DNA of 6,339 bases from Nitrococcus sp. (GCA_030452365.1 JAKDMK010000147.1:1-6339), one strand, 5' to 3'. Counted from the first letter of the stretch, positions 1 through 6,285 are shown. The notes: a model not told the origin generated them from the letters alone. A program made the numbers and translations.

Positions 1-388
1 GCAGGACTACAAGCCCATAGATGAACACGCCGATGATAATGGATGGGGCGCTCAGCAAGATATCGTTCACGAACCGGACTACCGGCGCCAAGCGGGTATT
101 ACGCCCGAATTCCGACAGATAGGTGCCTGCCAGAATGCCGATCGGTGCGCCGATGAGGACGCCACAGCTGGTGAGCAGTAAACTGCCGACGATGGCATTA
201 GCCAACCCGCCCGTACCGCCGGGTGGCGGTGTGGGTTGAGTAAACACGCTCAGATCGATCCAGGGCAGACCTTGTGCCACCAGAGTCCACAATAACCAAC
301 CCAGCCAGAACAGACCAAATAGAGTGGCCAGCACGGACAAGCTCAGGCTCAGGGCGTTCACGATGCGGCGACGGACATACAGGCTCAT
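1..388 (-). CDS. pstA: Phosphate ABC transporter permease PstA (partial, N-terminal 129 residues)
   Basis: Second membrane permease of the PstSCAB high-affinity phosphate importer; it pairs with PstC to form the inner-membrane channel. The visible part has a short basic N-terminus (residues 4-8, YVRRR), a first membrane segment at about 13-37, the motif TPPPGGTGGLANAIVGS at about 53-69, a second membrane segment at about 64-88, and the highly conserved RFVNDILLSAPSIIIG at 105-120, all in the same order as in E. coli PstA. The frame is open to the left edge, so the C-terminal half with the ATPase-contacting EAA loop is not in the window. The ATG lies 13 bases after the pstC stop. A GAGG element overlapping that stop could serve as ribosome site, which suggests translational coupling. 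pstB is expected beyond the edge but is not seen. Confidence 0.95.
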   Translation of the reverse strand, partial: MSLYVRRRIVNALSLSLSVLATLFGLFWLGWLLWTLVAQGLPWIDLSVFTQPTPPPGGTGGLANAIVGSLLLTSCGVLIGAPIGILAGTYLSEFGRNTRLAPVVRFVNDILLSAPSIIIGVFIYGLVVL

Positions 389-401
389 GGGCTTGCGCGC
401 C

Positions 402-1394
402 TCAGGTACGCTCGCCTTCCATCGCCGTCAGCCGCAGCAATAGCAGCTTGGCAAGCGCGAGCACCAAAAAGGTAATGCAAAAGAGCACTAGGCCGAGTGC
501 GAGCAAGGCGGAAACGTACAAGTCCCCCGTCGCCTCTGTGAACTCGTTGGCCAGTGTGGCGGAGATCGTAGTGCCGGGCATGAACAGTGAGCGATTGAGC
601 TGGTAGGCATTGCCAATCACGAAGGTCACGGCCATGGTCTCGCCCAAAGCCCGGCCGAGGCCGAGCATGATGCCGCCCGCCACACCCACTTTGGTATAGG
701 GCAGCACGACATTGCGGACCACCTCCCAAGTGGTGGCGCCCAAGCCGTAGGCGGATTCCTTCAGTACCGCCGGGACCAGCTCGAAGATGTCGCGAAACAC
801 TGCGGTTATGAAAGGTATCACCATGATGGCGAGAATCAGCCCCGCAGTGAACAAGCCTATCCCCAACGGCGGTCCCGAAAATAGAAAGCCAATCAGCGGC
901 AGGCTGCCGATGTGCTCGATTATCCAGGGCTGGAGGTATTGGGCAAACAACGGCGCGAACACGAACAAACCCCACATGCCGTAAATGATGCTGGGGATAG
1001 CCGCCAGCAGCTCGATCGCAGTGCCGATAGGTCGTTGCAGCCAGCGTGGCGCGAGCTCCGTGATGAATACGGCGATCCCGAAGCTCACCGGCACGGAAAT
1101 GATGATCGCAATTGCCGAGGTGACCAGGGTACCCACGATGGGCACCAACGCGCCATAAGTATCCGTTACCGGATTCCACTCCGCGCTTATCAGGAAGCTA
1201 AACCCGAACCGGCGCAGTGTCGGCCAGGCCCCAATCACCAGCGACAAGGTGATCGCCGACACGATCGCGAGCACGACCACGGCAAACAGCCAGGTAGTGC
1301 GGGCGAACAGCTGATCAGCGAGATGGCCTCGGCGCAGCTTGCGTTGCAAGGACCGATCCGCAGTCGTCTCCTCTACGCTGGCAGCCTGCTCCAC
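402..1394 (-). CDS. pstC: Phosphate ABC transporter permease PstC
   Basis: First permease of the PstSCAB phosphate importer, an inner-membrane protein of 330 residues (E. coli PstC is about 319). An N-terminal cytoplasmic stretch is followed by a membrane segment at about 34-56 and further hydrophobic segments throughout. The EAA-type ATPase contact loop begins at E213 ([14 protein letters not shown]) and is followed by the conserved RALGETMAV from residue 248. The pieces [19 protein letters not shown] and [18 protein letters not shown] are also typical of PstC. I chose the GTG at 1394 because GGAGG (1404-1400) sits 5 bases upstream. The frame stays open to 1655, but that extension overlaps the pstS end and a terminator and does not resemble PstC. 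The gene is separated from pstS by 124 bases and from pstA by 13. Family and function are clear; the exact start is less certain. Confidence 0.95.
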   Translation of the reverse strand: MEQAASVEETTADRSLQRKLRRGHLADQLFARTTWLFAVVVLAIVSAITLSLVIGAWPTLRRFGFSFLISAEWNPVTDTYGALVPIVGTLVTSAIAIIISVPVSFGIAVFITELAPRWLQRPIGTAIELLAAIPSIIYGMWGLFVFAPLFAQYLQPWIIEHIGSLPLIGFLFSGPPLGIGLFTAGLILAIMVIPFITAVFRDIFELVPAVLKESAYGLGATTWEVVRNVVLPYTKVGVAGGIMLGLGRALGETMAVTFVIGNAYQLNRSLFMPGTTISATLANEFTEATGDLYVSALLALGLVLFCITFLVLALAKLLLLRLTAMEGERT

Positions 1395-1399
1395 AAGCA

Positions 1400-1404
1400 C
1401 CTCC
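1400..1404 (-). promoter_or_regulatory. Ribosome binding site GGAGG deciding the pstC GTG start
   Basis: GGAGG on the minus strand is followed by 5 bases and then GTG at 1394. There is no ATG nearby in this frame, so this site is the main support for a GTG start. A second in-frame GTG at 1400-1398 overlaps the Shine-Dalgarno itself and is therefore unlikely. Confidence 0.7.
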
Positions 1405-1453
1405 GCGCGTTGGTTACCGAGGTCGTGCTGGCGCCGTGCCGATGCGCACAGCC

Positions 1454-1480
1454 AAAAGCCGCCCGACGGGCGGCTTTTTT
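1454..1480 (-). terminator. Bidirectional hairpin with T run between pstS and pstC (attenuating terminator)
   Basis: Perfect inverted repeat with arms AAAAGCCGCCC (1454-1464) and GGGCGGCTTTT (1468-1478) and a 3-base loop. The GC core is 7 bp, flanked by A/T pairs. Read on the minus strand the hairpin ends in TTTT; read on the plus strand it ends in six T. It lies 39 bases after the pstS stop and 60 bases before the pstC start, inside the operon. Because the genes continue on the same strand, partial termination that lowers pstC and pstA expression relative to pstS is the natural reading. mRNA 3'-end protection of pstS is an alternative. The structure is seen; its efficiency is inferred. Confidence 0.8.
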
Positions 1481-1518
1481 GTGTACCAGCATAGGCGGCT
1501 TTGGTCAAACGCGCCGGC

Positions 1519-2592
1519 TTAGGGATCCGACTCGGCGTGCGGCCAGATCGCCTGGCCATTTGCCGCATGGAGATCATCCGCCCATGCAGTTTCGACTTGC
1601 TCCACCACACTGCGCGGCAGAGGTACGTAGCCCAGCTCCTTCGCCATCTCGTCACCTTGTTTTAATGCCCAGTCGAAGAAATTCAGCATCGCCCGCGCGG
1701 TCGTAACATCCTTCTGCGTCGCGTGCAGCAGGATGAAGCTCGCGCCGGTGATCGGCCAGCTCTGCTCGCCAGGCTGATTGGTCAGTACCACGTGGAAGCC
1801 GGGCGCATGCGCCCAATCGGCGCCCGCGGCCGCGGCTTGGAACGTCTCTATGGTTGGCTTTACGAAACGGCCGGCGCGGTTTTGCAGGCGCACGTAGTTC
1901 ATTTGATTTTGCAGCGCATAGGCGAACTCGACATAGCCGATCGCCCCCTGCAGTCGCCCCACGTAAGAGGCCACGCCCTCGTTGCCCTTGCCGCCGATTC
2001 CGGTGGGCCAGGCGACGGCCGTGGCATTGCCCACCGTCTTCTTCCAGACCGGGCTGATCTTGCTCAGATAATCAGTGAAGATCCAGGTGGTTCCCGAGGC
2101 ATCCGCGCGGTGCACCACCATGATCGGCCGAGCGGGCAAGTTCAGCTCCGGGTTGAGCTCCTTGATGGCGGGATCGTTCCAGCGCGTGATCTCGCCCAGG
2201 AATATCTTGCCAAGAACCCGGCTAGTCAGCTTTAGCGAGCCGGGCTTGATCCCCGGTAGGTTAACCACCGGAACGACGCCGCCGACTACCATGGGAAATT
2301 GCACCAATCCGGCCTCATCGAGCTCCTGCTTGACCAGCGGCGCATCCGTGGCACCGAAATCCACGGTTCCCGCCTTGATCTGTCTGATGCCGCCGCCCGA
2401 ACCGATGGACTGATAGTTCACCCTGACCCCGGTCACCTTGTTGTAGGCGGCGGCCCACTTGCTGTAGATAGGGTAAGGGAAGCTTGCGCCGGCGCCATTG
2501 ATCTGCCTGACCCCGGCCGCCGCGGCAATGCCGATACCGGCCACCGCCAGCACGGCAGCAAGCGCCCATGCCCGGATCAATCCTTGTCGCAT
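1519..2592 (-). CDS. pstS: Phosphate-binding periplasmic protein PstS
   Basis: Periplasmic receptor that captures inorganic phosphate and delivers it to PstC-PstA. It has 357 residues (E. coli precursor 346). A signal peptide spans about residues 1-26 (basic MRQGLIR, then an Ala/Val-rich core ending AAAAG). There is no lipobox cysteine, so it should be cleaved by signal peptidase I and be soluble. Phosphate-site motifs known from E. coli are all present: GAGASFP at 33-39 (S37 in place of the E. coli Thr), [11 protein letters not shown] at 62-72, DFGATDAPL at 78-86 (D83), and HRADASGTT at 161-169 (R162, S166, T168). The C-terminal [10 protein letters not shown] also matches. ATG at 2592 is chosen because AGGAG (2603-2599) lies 6 bases upstream and the signal peptide starts there; an in-frame ATG at 2643 would add 17 unrelated residues. 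The gene is first in the pst operon, with a Pho-box candidate upstream. Confidence 0.97.
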   Translation of the reverse strand: MRQGLIRAWALAAVLAVAGIGIAAAAGVRQINGAGASFPYPIYSKWAAAYNKVTGVRVNYQSIGSGGGIRQIKAGTVDFGATDAPLVKQELDEAGLVQFPMVVGGVVPVVNLPGIKPGSLKLTSRVLGKIFLGEITRWNDPAIKELNPELNLPARPIMVVHRADASGTTWIFTDYLSKISPVWKKTVGNATAVAWPTGIGGKGNEGVASYVGRLQGAIGYVEFAYALQNQMNYVRLQNRAGRFVKPTIETFQAAAAGADWAHAPGFHVVLTNQPGEQSWPITGASFILLHATQKDVTTARAMLNFFDWALKQGDEMAKELGYVPLPRSVVEQVETAWADDLHAANGQAIWPHAESDP

Positions 2593-2669
2593 CACAATCT
2601 CCTCAGGCGTTGGATAGGAATAATCAACCCACTCTTTATGCACGAAATTGCCGCATTAGCGACACCGTT

Positions 2670-2703
2670 AGCCTAGCGTGGCTGTGTTACACGTTGATGA
2701 CGC
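2670..2703 (-). promoter_or_regulatory. Candidate Pho box and -10 of the pstS promoter
   Basis: In the 136-base gap before pstS the minus strand carries GCGTCAT (2703-2697), a 4-base spacer CAAC, and GTGTAAC (2692-2686). This gives two direct half-sites 11 bases apart, each matching 5 of 7 positions of the PhoB half-site CTGTCAT/CTGTCAC. A weak -10 candidate TAGGCT (2675-2670) begins 10 bases after the box, the spacing known for E. coli Pho promoters, where the box replaces the -35. A weaker third half-site, CGCTCAT (2715-2709), lies 12 bases further upstream. Phosphate-starvation control by PhoB is inferred from motif, geometry and the downstream gene. The leader to the pstS ATG would be about 70 bases. 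Confidence 0.6.
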
Positions 2704-2728
2704 CTGCAATGAGCGCGAATCTCGTCTG

Positions 2729-3313
2729 TTATGGCTGGATCCACCCGCATTGCCATATACCGGACTCCAACCAATAACGGTAACGATCGTGTAAGCGTCC
2801 GGGACGCGCGCACCAGAACTCGATCAAGTCTGGCGCCAGGCGATAGCCGGTCCAATGCGCCGGTCTGGGCACTGGCTGATCGGCGTAACGCGCCTCCAGT
2901 TGCTCGACCCGATCGTTCAGGCATTGCCGATTCTCCAAGGGCTCCGATTGCTGCGATGCCCAAGCGCCGAGTTGGCTGGGCCGCGCCCGGGTAGCCCAGT
3001 AGATATCCGCCTCCCGCGGATCGACCATCCCCACCTCGCCCTCGATGAGAACCTGCTGCATCAGGGGCTGCCAGAACAAGCACAGTGCGGCACGGGGATT
3101 CTCGTTGAGCTGCCGGCCCTTGCGGCTATGCGCGTTGGTATAAAACACGAAGCCAGCGTCGCTCACCTCTTTGAGCAGAACGGTGCGTGCACTGGACCGG
3201 CCATGGCGATCGGCGGTGGCCAAGGTCATCGCGGCCGGCTCGGGCAAACCGACCTTATGGGCGCACTCGAACAGGCGCCGAAACCGATCGATCGCCTCAC
3301 GATAGACTTCCAT
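2729..3313 (-). CDS. pdxH: Pyridoxamine/pyridoxine 5'-phosphate oxidase PdxH
   Basis: FMN-dependent cytosolic enzyme that oxidises pyridoxamine or pyridoxine 5'-phosphate to pyridoxal 5'-phosphate, in vitamin B6 synthesis and salvage. At 194 residues it aligns with E. coli PdxH (218) with a constant offset of 24. RTVLLK at 43-48 includes K48 (E. coli K72), FYTN at 57-60 and SRKG at 63-66 contact FMN, and Q87 corresponds to Q111. Y105, R109 and S113 in YWATRARPSQLGAW correspond to the substrate residues Y129, R133 and S137. R173 and H175 in RLHDR correspond to R197 and H199. All catalytic residues are therefore kept. The N-terminus lacks about 24 residues found in E. coli; an in-frame TGA three codons upstream fixes the ATG as the first possible start. 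The C-terminal RLAP of E. coli is WIQP here. No clear Shine-Dalgarno is visible. The gene lies 56 bases after the NfeD gene. Confidence 0.95.
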   Translation of the reverse strand: MEVYREAIDRFRRLFECAHKVGLPEPAAMTLATADRHGRSSARTVLLKEVSDAGFVFYTNAHSRKGRQLNENPRAALCLFWQPLMQQVLIEGEVGMVDPREADIYWATRARPSQLGAWASQQSEPLENRQCLNDRVEQLEARYADQPVPRPAHWTGYRLAPDLIEFWCARPGRLHDRYRYWLESGIWQCGWIQP

Positions 3314-3369
3314 GCGGGATCAGGCCCTGGACTGTAAAATTTGCGGCGTAGTGTAGCACCGCGATGGCG

Positions 3370-4743
3370 TTAACGATGCGGTTCCTCAACAGGCTCTACG
3401 CGTAGAATCAGACCATGCAAACCGGTGACGCGAACCCGCTGGCCTGCGCGCAAGGCCACATCGCACTGTGCCCGCCAGCGCTCGCCATGGATACGGATCC
3501 AGCCGCTACCCTTAAAATCGGCCGAGGCGATGCCCTCACTCCCCAACATCTGCTCGATCCCCGACACCACAGGCCGTTTGCGGGCCCGTAGCGCGAGACC
3601 GGCGGTTGCGGTCAGCAGCAGGAGACTGGCTGCTGCGAAGCCGATGACGAGCATGATCGAGAGCTGAAAGCCCGGCACATCCGTGTCCATCAACATGATC
3701 GATCCAATCACGAAGGCGATTACACCGCCCAATCCCAAGGCTCCGAAGCTAGGCGCGAAAGCCTCTGCGACGATGAAGGTCATACCGAGCAATATCAGCC
3801 CCAGGCCGGCGTAGTTGATCGGTAGTGCCTGGAAGGCGAAAAGCGCGAGCAGCAGGCAGATTCCGCCCAACACGCCCGGCAAGATGGCTCCTGGACTGGC
3901 AAGCTCGAAGATAAGCCCATAGATGCCGAGTAGCATTAGGACATAGGCCACATTCGGATTGGTGAGCACCGCCAGTATCCGAGTACGCCACCCCGGCTCG
4001 ATGCGCTCTACGCGCAGCTCTGCAGTAGCCAGGGTCACCTTGCCGGTTGCCGTTTTCACGACGCGGCCATCGATCTTGCGCAGTAATTCTTCGACATTAT
4101 CGGCCATCAGGTCGATGACCCCCATCTCCAGCGCCTTGTGAGCTGGAAGGCTCGCGGCTTCGCGCACCGCTTTCTCCGCCCAGTCTGCATTGCGCCCCCG
4201 TAGCTTGGCGAGCGAGCTGATGTAAGCCACGGCATCGTTGACCAACTTGCGCTCCATCGGCGTGGCCGGCTTGGTGTCGTTGCCCTGGTCGCCCGTCTTG
4301 TCCGGTTGTTTGTTCGGCGCTTTATCCGGCCCTTTGTCCGGACTCGGCGCGGGCAAGCCCGGCAAGCCACCCAGCTCCACCGGCGTAGCCGCGCCTAGGT
4401 TGGTACCGGGGGCCATGGCGGCCACGTGAGAGGCGTACAGAATGTAGGTGCCGGCGCTGGCGGCACGAGAACCGCTGGGTGCGACGTAGGTGACAACAGG
4501 CACCGGCGAGGCGAGGATGGCCTGAATGATGTCGCGCATGGCTGTGCTCAGCCCACCCGGGGTATTCATCTCCAGAATCACCAGCGCCGCACCCTGGCGC
4601 TGGGCGCGCGCCAGCTCGGTGCCGATGTAGTCGCTTATGGCTGGGCCGATTGGGCCATCGATTTTCAGTAGCAAGGCGCGTCCATCGGTTGCGCCCGTCG
4701 CGGCCGCCGACCACAACGCAATTGCAAGAACGATCGCCCGCAT
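3370..4743 (-). CDS. Long-form NfeD family membrane-bound serine protease (ClpP-class)
   Basis: Membrane-anchored Ser-Lys protease of the long NfeD type (Pyrococcus PH1510 family), 457 residues. It begins with a signal or anchor segment (about 3-17), then a ClpP-like protease domain at about 20-245. This carries the oxyanion-type motif NTPGG (60-64), the nucleophile S96 in PSGSRAASAGTYI, and the likely general base K166 in RKLVNDAVAYISSLAKLRGRN. Four or more hydrophobic segments follow (about 265-375, with TNPNVAYVLMLLGIYGL and AFAPSFGALGLGG), then a C-terminal soluble NfeD/OB-type domain (about 385-457). Known members cleave hydrophobic segments of stomatin-type partners. A hydrophilic linker of XPDK repeats separates the two catalytic residues. 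ATG at 4743 is chosen over the upstream TTG (4767) because GGAGAGGA (4757-4750) precedes it and the signal segment then starts at residue 1. The gene is co-directional with adk and pdxH; no stomatin gene is adjacent. Confidence 0.93.
   Translation of the reverse strand: MRAIVLAIALWSAAATGATDGRALLLKIDGPIGPAISDYIGTELARAQRQGAALVILEMNTPGGLSTAMRDIIQAILASPVPVVTYVAPSGSRAASAGTYILYASHVAAMAPGTNLGAATPVELGGLPGLPAPSPDKGPDKAPNKQPDKTGDQGNDTKPATPMERKLVNDAVAYISSLAKLRGRNADWAEKAVREAASLPAHKALEMGVIDLMADNVEELLRKIDGRVVKTATGKVTLATAELRVERIEPGWRTRILAVLTNPNVAYVLMLLGIYGLIFELASPGAILPGVLGGICLLLALFAFQALPINYAGLGLILLGMTFIVAEAFAPSFGALGLGGVIAFVIGSIMLMDTDVPGFQLSIMLVIGFAAASLLLLTATAGLALRARKRPVVSGIEQMLGSEGIASADFKGSGWIRIHGERWRAQCDVALRAGQRVRVTGLHGLILRVEPVEEPHR
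4297..4344 (-). repeat. 12-base tandem repeat, four degenerate units, within the NfeD gene
   Basis: Four consecutive 12-base units (4297-4308, 4309-4320, 4321-4332, 4333-4344 on the plus strand), each close to TTTGTCCGGNNN, encode the tetrapeptides SPDK, GPDK, APNK and QPDK at protein residues 134-149. The repeat is in frame and lies in the loop between the catalytic Ser and Lys. Slippage could change its length in whole tetrapeptides without breaking the gene. Confidence 0.75.
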
Positions 4744-4749
4744 GCCCTG

Positions 4750-4757
4750 TCCTCTCC
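4750..4757 (-). promoter_or_regulatory. Ribosome binding site deciding the start of the NfeD gene
   Basis: GGAGAGGA on the minus strand ends 6 bases before the ATG at 4743. The alternative TTG at 4767 has no comparable site in front of it and would add eight charged residues before the signal segment. Confidence 0.7.
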
Positions 4758-4793
4758 GCTTGCGCAAACACGAACGGGGCTTTGCTCACGGCT

Positions 4794-4810
4794 GCGTTTG
4801 CCACAAACGC
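4794..4810 (-). other. Hairpin without T run in the adk-nfeD gap
   Basis: Perfect 7-bp inverted repeat, GCGTTTG and CAAACGC, with a 3-base loop, 11 bases after the adk stop. A second short palindrome GCCTGCACAGGC (4809-4820) overlaps its edge. No T run follows on the minus strand, so it is not a standard intrinsic terminator. It may act as an RNA processing or 3'-stability element, or it may be chance. Confidence 0.4.
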
Positions 4811-4821
4811 CTGCACAGGCC

Positions 4822-5478
4822 CTATCCGCTGAGCGCCCGCAGAACTCGCGCCTCAACCTCAGCAACGCTGCCTCGACTGTCGACGACCGAATAACGGGGT
4901 CGCTCGGCGTCGCCCTGGCCCGCCCAAGAGCTATAATACGCCACCAAGGGTTGAGTCTGCTCGTGGTAGACGCGAAGTCGCTCGCGCACGGTCTCCTCCC
5001 GGTCGTCATCGCGCTGCACCAGCGGCTCGCCGGTCACATCGTCGCGGTCAGTCACGGCGGGTGGGCTATGAATGTTGTGATAAACCCGCCCGGAGCCGGG
5101 ATGCACCCGCCTTCCACTCAGTCGGCGCACGATCTCGTCATCATCGAGTCGCAGCTCGATGACGTGGTCGATGCGAATGCTTTCATCTCTTAATGCGTCC
5201 GCTTGGGCAATGGTCCTCGGAAAGCCGTCGAAGAGGAAGCCGTTCGCGCAGTCCGGCTGCTCAATGCGCTCCTTGACCAGTTTGATGATGGTTTCATCGC
5301 AGACCAGGCCGCCGCTGTCCATCACCGCTTTTGCCTCCCGGCCGAGCGGGGTGCCCTCCTTGACCGCAGCGCGAAGCATGTCACCGGTGGAGATTTGGGG
5401 TATGCCATAGCTACGACACAGGGAAGCCGCCTGCGTGCCTTTGCCTGCTCCCGGCGGACCCAATAGAATCATTCGCAT
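4822..5478 (-). CDS. adk: Adenylate kinase
   Basis: Cytosolic enzyme catalysing ATP + AMP to 2 ADP, central to adenylate balance. It has 218 residues (E. coli 214). The P-loop GPPGAGKGT is at 7-15, the AMP-site motif STGDMLR at 30-36, and DGFPRT at 84-89. The full long-form LID runs from about 122 to 160 ([13 protein letters not shown], then [14 protein letters not shown]). R-rich ETVRERL follows. The LID has no Cys4 zinc site, consistent with the Gram-negative form. ATG at 5478 is chosen because the protein then starts [10 protein letters not shown] like E. coli MRIILLGAPG and AGGAG (5492-5488) sits 9 bases upstream; the frame stays open to 5586 but that part runs through a repeat and the toxin gene. 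The gene lies 62 bases downstream of the PIN toxin and 78 bases upstream of the NfeD gene. Confidence 0.97.
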   Translation of the reverse strand: MRMILLGPPGAGKGTQAASLCRSYGIPQISTGDMLRAAVKEGTPLGREAKAVMDSGGLVCDETIIKLVKERIEQPDCANGFLFDGFPRTIAQADALRDESIRIDHVIELRLDDDEIVRRLSGRRVHPGSGRVYHNIHSPPAVTDRDDVTGEPLVQRDDDREETVRERLRVYHEQTQPLVAYYSSWAGQGDAERPRYSVVDSRGSVAEVEARVLRALSG

Positions 5479-5487
5479 ACGAGCAGT

Positions 5488-5492
5488 CTCCT
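5488..5492 (-). promoter_or_regulatory. Ribosome binding site deciding the adk start
   Basis: AGGAG on the minus strand is followed by 9 bases and the ATG at 5478. The second in-frame ATG at 5472 would be 15 bases away, so the first is preferred. Confidence 0.65.
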
Positions 5493-5514
5493 GAATTCTC
5501 TGGCGGCACCGCCT

Positions 5515-5541
5515 AAAAATAGGGGGCAGACCACTATTTTT
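5515..5541 (-). repeat. AT-armed inverted repeat at the toxin stop, repeat-element-like
   Basis: The arms AAAAATAG (5515-5522) and CTATTTTT (5534-5541) are perfectly complementary, with an 11-base loop rich in G that reads TGGTCTGCCCC on the minus strand. The repeat begins at the last base of the toxin stop codon and ends 36 bases before the adk start. It could fold as a weak terminator for the toxin-antitoxin transcript. The core, GTGGTCTGCCCC flanked by A/T runs, also resembles short dispersed repeats I recall from other proteobacterial genomes; that resemblance is from memory. A second short palindrome, GGCGGCACCGCC (5502-5513), lies beside it. Confidence 0.5.
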
Positions 5542-5960
5542 TACTCCCGTAAAAGTAGATTCCTGAACGGCCTGTGTTGCTTCCACCGATAGGACTTGAA
5601 ATCGCGTTGATCCGTGGACAAGATACGTCCGTGGTTCAAGTGCTCTGCCAGAACAATCAGGGACGCGTCGGCAAGATCCATCGGTAGGCTTGCATACTTT
5701 GTCATCAATTTCGTTAATACCGGAGCGTGATCTTGCGATAAATCGAAGACCTCAAAGGCGCCGGCTTCGTAGCTCTGAATGAACTTAAGCTGTGCGGGAT
5801 GGCCCAGGCGCTGCAGAAGCAAATGGCAGGTTTCCGTCAGGACGGGCCAAGTCGTGATCAATGGTTCTTCGAGTTCGAAAAGTCGTTGTTTCGCGAGTTC
5901 GTGGTGGTGATCCTTGCGATTGCCCAAGGCCAACCAGAAGCCCGTGTCAGCGATCATCAT
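5541..5960 (-). CDS. PIN-domain toxin (VapC-like ribonuclease) of a type II toxin-antitoxin pair
   Basis: Predicted Mg2+-dependent endoribonuclease of 139 residues, the usual size for a single PIN domain. The acidic residues expected of the active site are present: D5 in MIADTGFW, E43 in [10 protein letters not shown]98 in [13 protein letters not shown] (with D95 nearby), and D117 in STDQRDF (with D120). The domain is complete and looks functional. The start is the ATG at 5960, with GGGA 7 bases upstream; ATG at 5957 is equally possible. The start lies inside the antitoxin gene, giving a 14-base overlap and likely translational coupling. Base composition is more A+T-rich than in adk or pst, which suggests acquisition by transfer. 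VapC proteins cut tRNA or rRNA, but the target here cannot be told from sequence. The family is clear; the exact PIN subfamily is not assigned. Confidence 0.88.
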   Translation of the reverse strand: MMIADTGFWLALGNRKDHHHELAKQRLFELEEPLITTWPVLTETCHLLLQRLGHPAQLKFIQSYEAGAFEVFDLSQDHAPVLTKLMTKYASLPMDLADASLIVLAEHLNHGRILSTDQRDFKSYRWKQHRPFRNLLLRE

Positions 5961-6207
5961 GCTTGGTTCCCATCGACCGTGCGAGCTCCTCCTTGTAGTC
6001 TTGTGAAAGACCGGCCGGTCCGGATCCGCAGCCGACAAAGCCGGACTTGCTCAGCAAAACCGCGGCGTCGCCGCCCGTTTGTTTCATCCGGTCATAGTAG
6101 GCATCGATGGCCAGCTTAACGATTTCGCTGACGCCTGCACCGCTTATCTGCTGCAGAAAAGCGAATTTTCGGCTTCGGTCCTCGTCCAGTCTGGCGTTTA
6201 TCCGCAT
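5947..6207 (-). CDS. Ribbon-helix-helix antitoxin partner of the PIN toxin
   Basis: Small protein of 86 residues placed directly before the PIN toxin and overlapping it by 14 bases. The N-terminus has the pattern of a CopG/Arc-type ribbon-helix-helix DNA-binding domain: a short strand RINARLD (2-8), a helix EDRSRKFAFLQQISG (9-23), a turn, and a second helix VSEIVKLAIDAYYDRMK (27-43). The remaining half (44-86) is Gly/Ser-rich and then polar, as expected of the segment that wraps and inhibits a toxin. It presumably neutralises the toxin and represses its own promoter through the inverted repeat just upstream. ATG at 6207 is used; a TTG directly before it (6210) is the only alternative, since an in-frame stop lies just upstream. 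The ribosome site is weak (GGAT). The role is inferred from fold pattern and position. Confidence 0.82.
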   Translation of the reverse strand: MRINARLDEDRSRKFAFLQQISGAGVSEIVKLAIDAYYDRMKQTGGDAAVLLSKSGFVGCGSGPAGLSQDYKEELARSMGTKHDDR

Positions 6208-6226
6208 CAATTTTCATCCATGTAAT

Positions 6227-6267
6227 GAATGTCATACGACTGTATGACATTCGCGCAGCGGCGTCAA
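6227..6267 (-). promoter_or_regulatory. Promoter and palindromic operator of the toxin-antitoxin operon
   Basis: A perfect inverted repeat has 11-base arms GAATGTCATAC (6227-6237) and GTATGACATTC (6242-6252) and a 4-base centre. On the minus strand a -35 TTGACG (6267-6262, 5 of 6 matches) is followed by 17 bases and a -10 TACAGT (6244-6239, 4 of 6 matches). The -10 lies across the centre of the palindrome, so a bound repressor would block RNA polymerase. The start of transcription would fall near 6232, about 25 bases before the antitoxin ATG. Autorepression by the antitoxin, alone or with the toxin, is the likely use; this follows known type II modules and is an inference. Confidence 0.8.
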
Positions 6268-6285
6268 TAGCGGAGTTTCGGGTTT

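Noticed and set aside
385..1179. Long minus-strand open frame of 264 codons overlapping pstC
   Set aside because: It lies out of frame inside pstC, which has clear family motifs. Its translation is Arg/His/Gly-rich low-quality sequence typical of an alternative frame in GC-rich DNA.
1395..1655. Possible N-terminal extension of PstC up to 1655
   Set aside because: It overlaps the pstS coding end and the intergenic hairpin and has no PstC similarity. The GTG at 1394 has a good ribosome site.
912..1706. Long plus-strand open frame of 264 codons antisense to pstC and the pstS end
   Set aside because: It crosses the terminator and two genes, shows no domain, and has the Arg/Gln/His-rich composition of an antisense shadow.
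2673..3083. Minus-strand open frame of 136 codons overlapping pdxH
   Set aside because: It is an out-of-frame shadow of pdxH running into the pst promoter region, with no recognisable motif.
3314..3369. A separate promoter for pdxH (TACACT or TACAGT as -10)
   Set aside because: Neither candidate has a -35 at acceptable spacing, so I do not call a promoter.
4322..4816. Minus-strand open frame of 164 codons overlapping the NfeD gene start
   Set aside because: It is an out-of-frame shadow; the NfeD frame carries the signal segment and catalytic motifs.
5479..5586. 36-codon N-terminal extension of adenylate kinase
   Set aside because: It runs through the inverted repeat and into the toxin gene. 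Family length and the ribosome site both support the start at 5478.
5986..5994. AAGGAGGAG, a perfect-looking Shine-Dalgarno, as the toxin ribosome site
   Set aside because: It lies about 25 bases before the toxin ATG with no in-frame start at proper distance. It encodes Lys-Glu-Glu in the antitoxin and is probably coincidental, although it could help ribosome loading.
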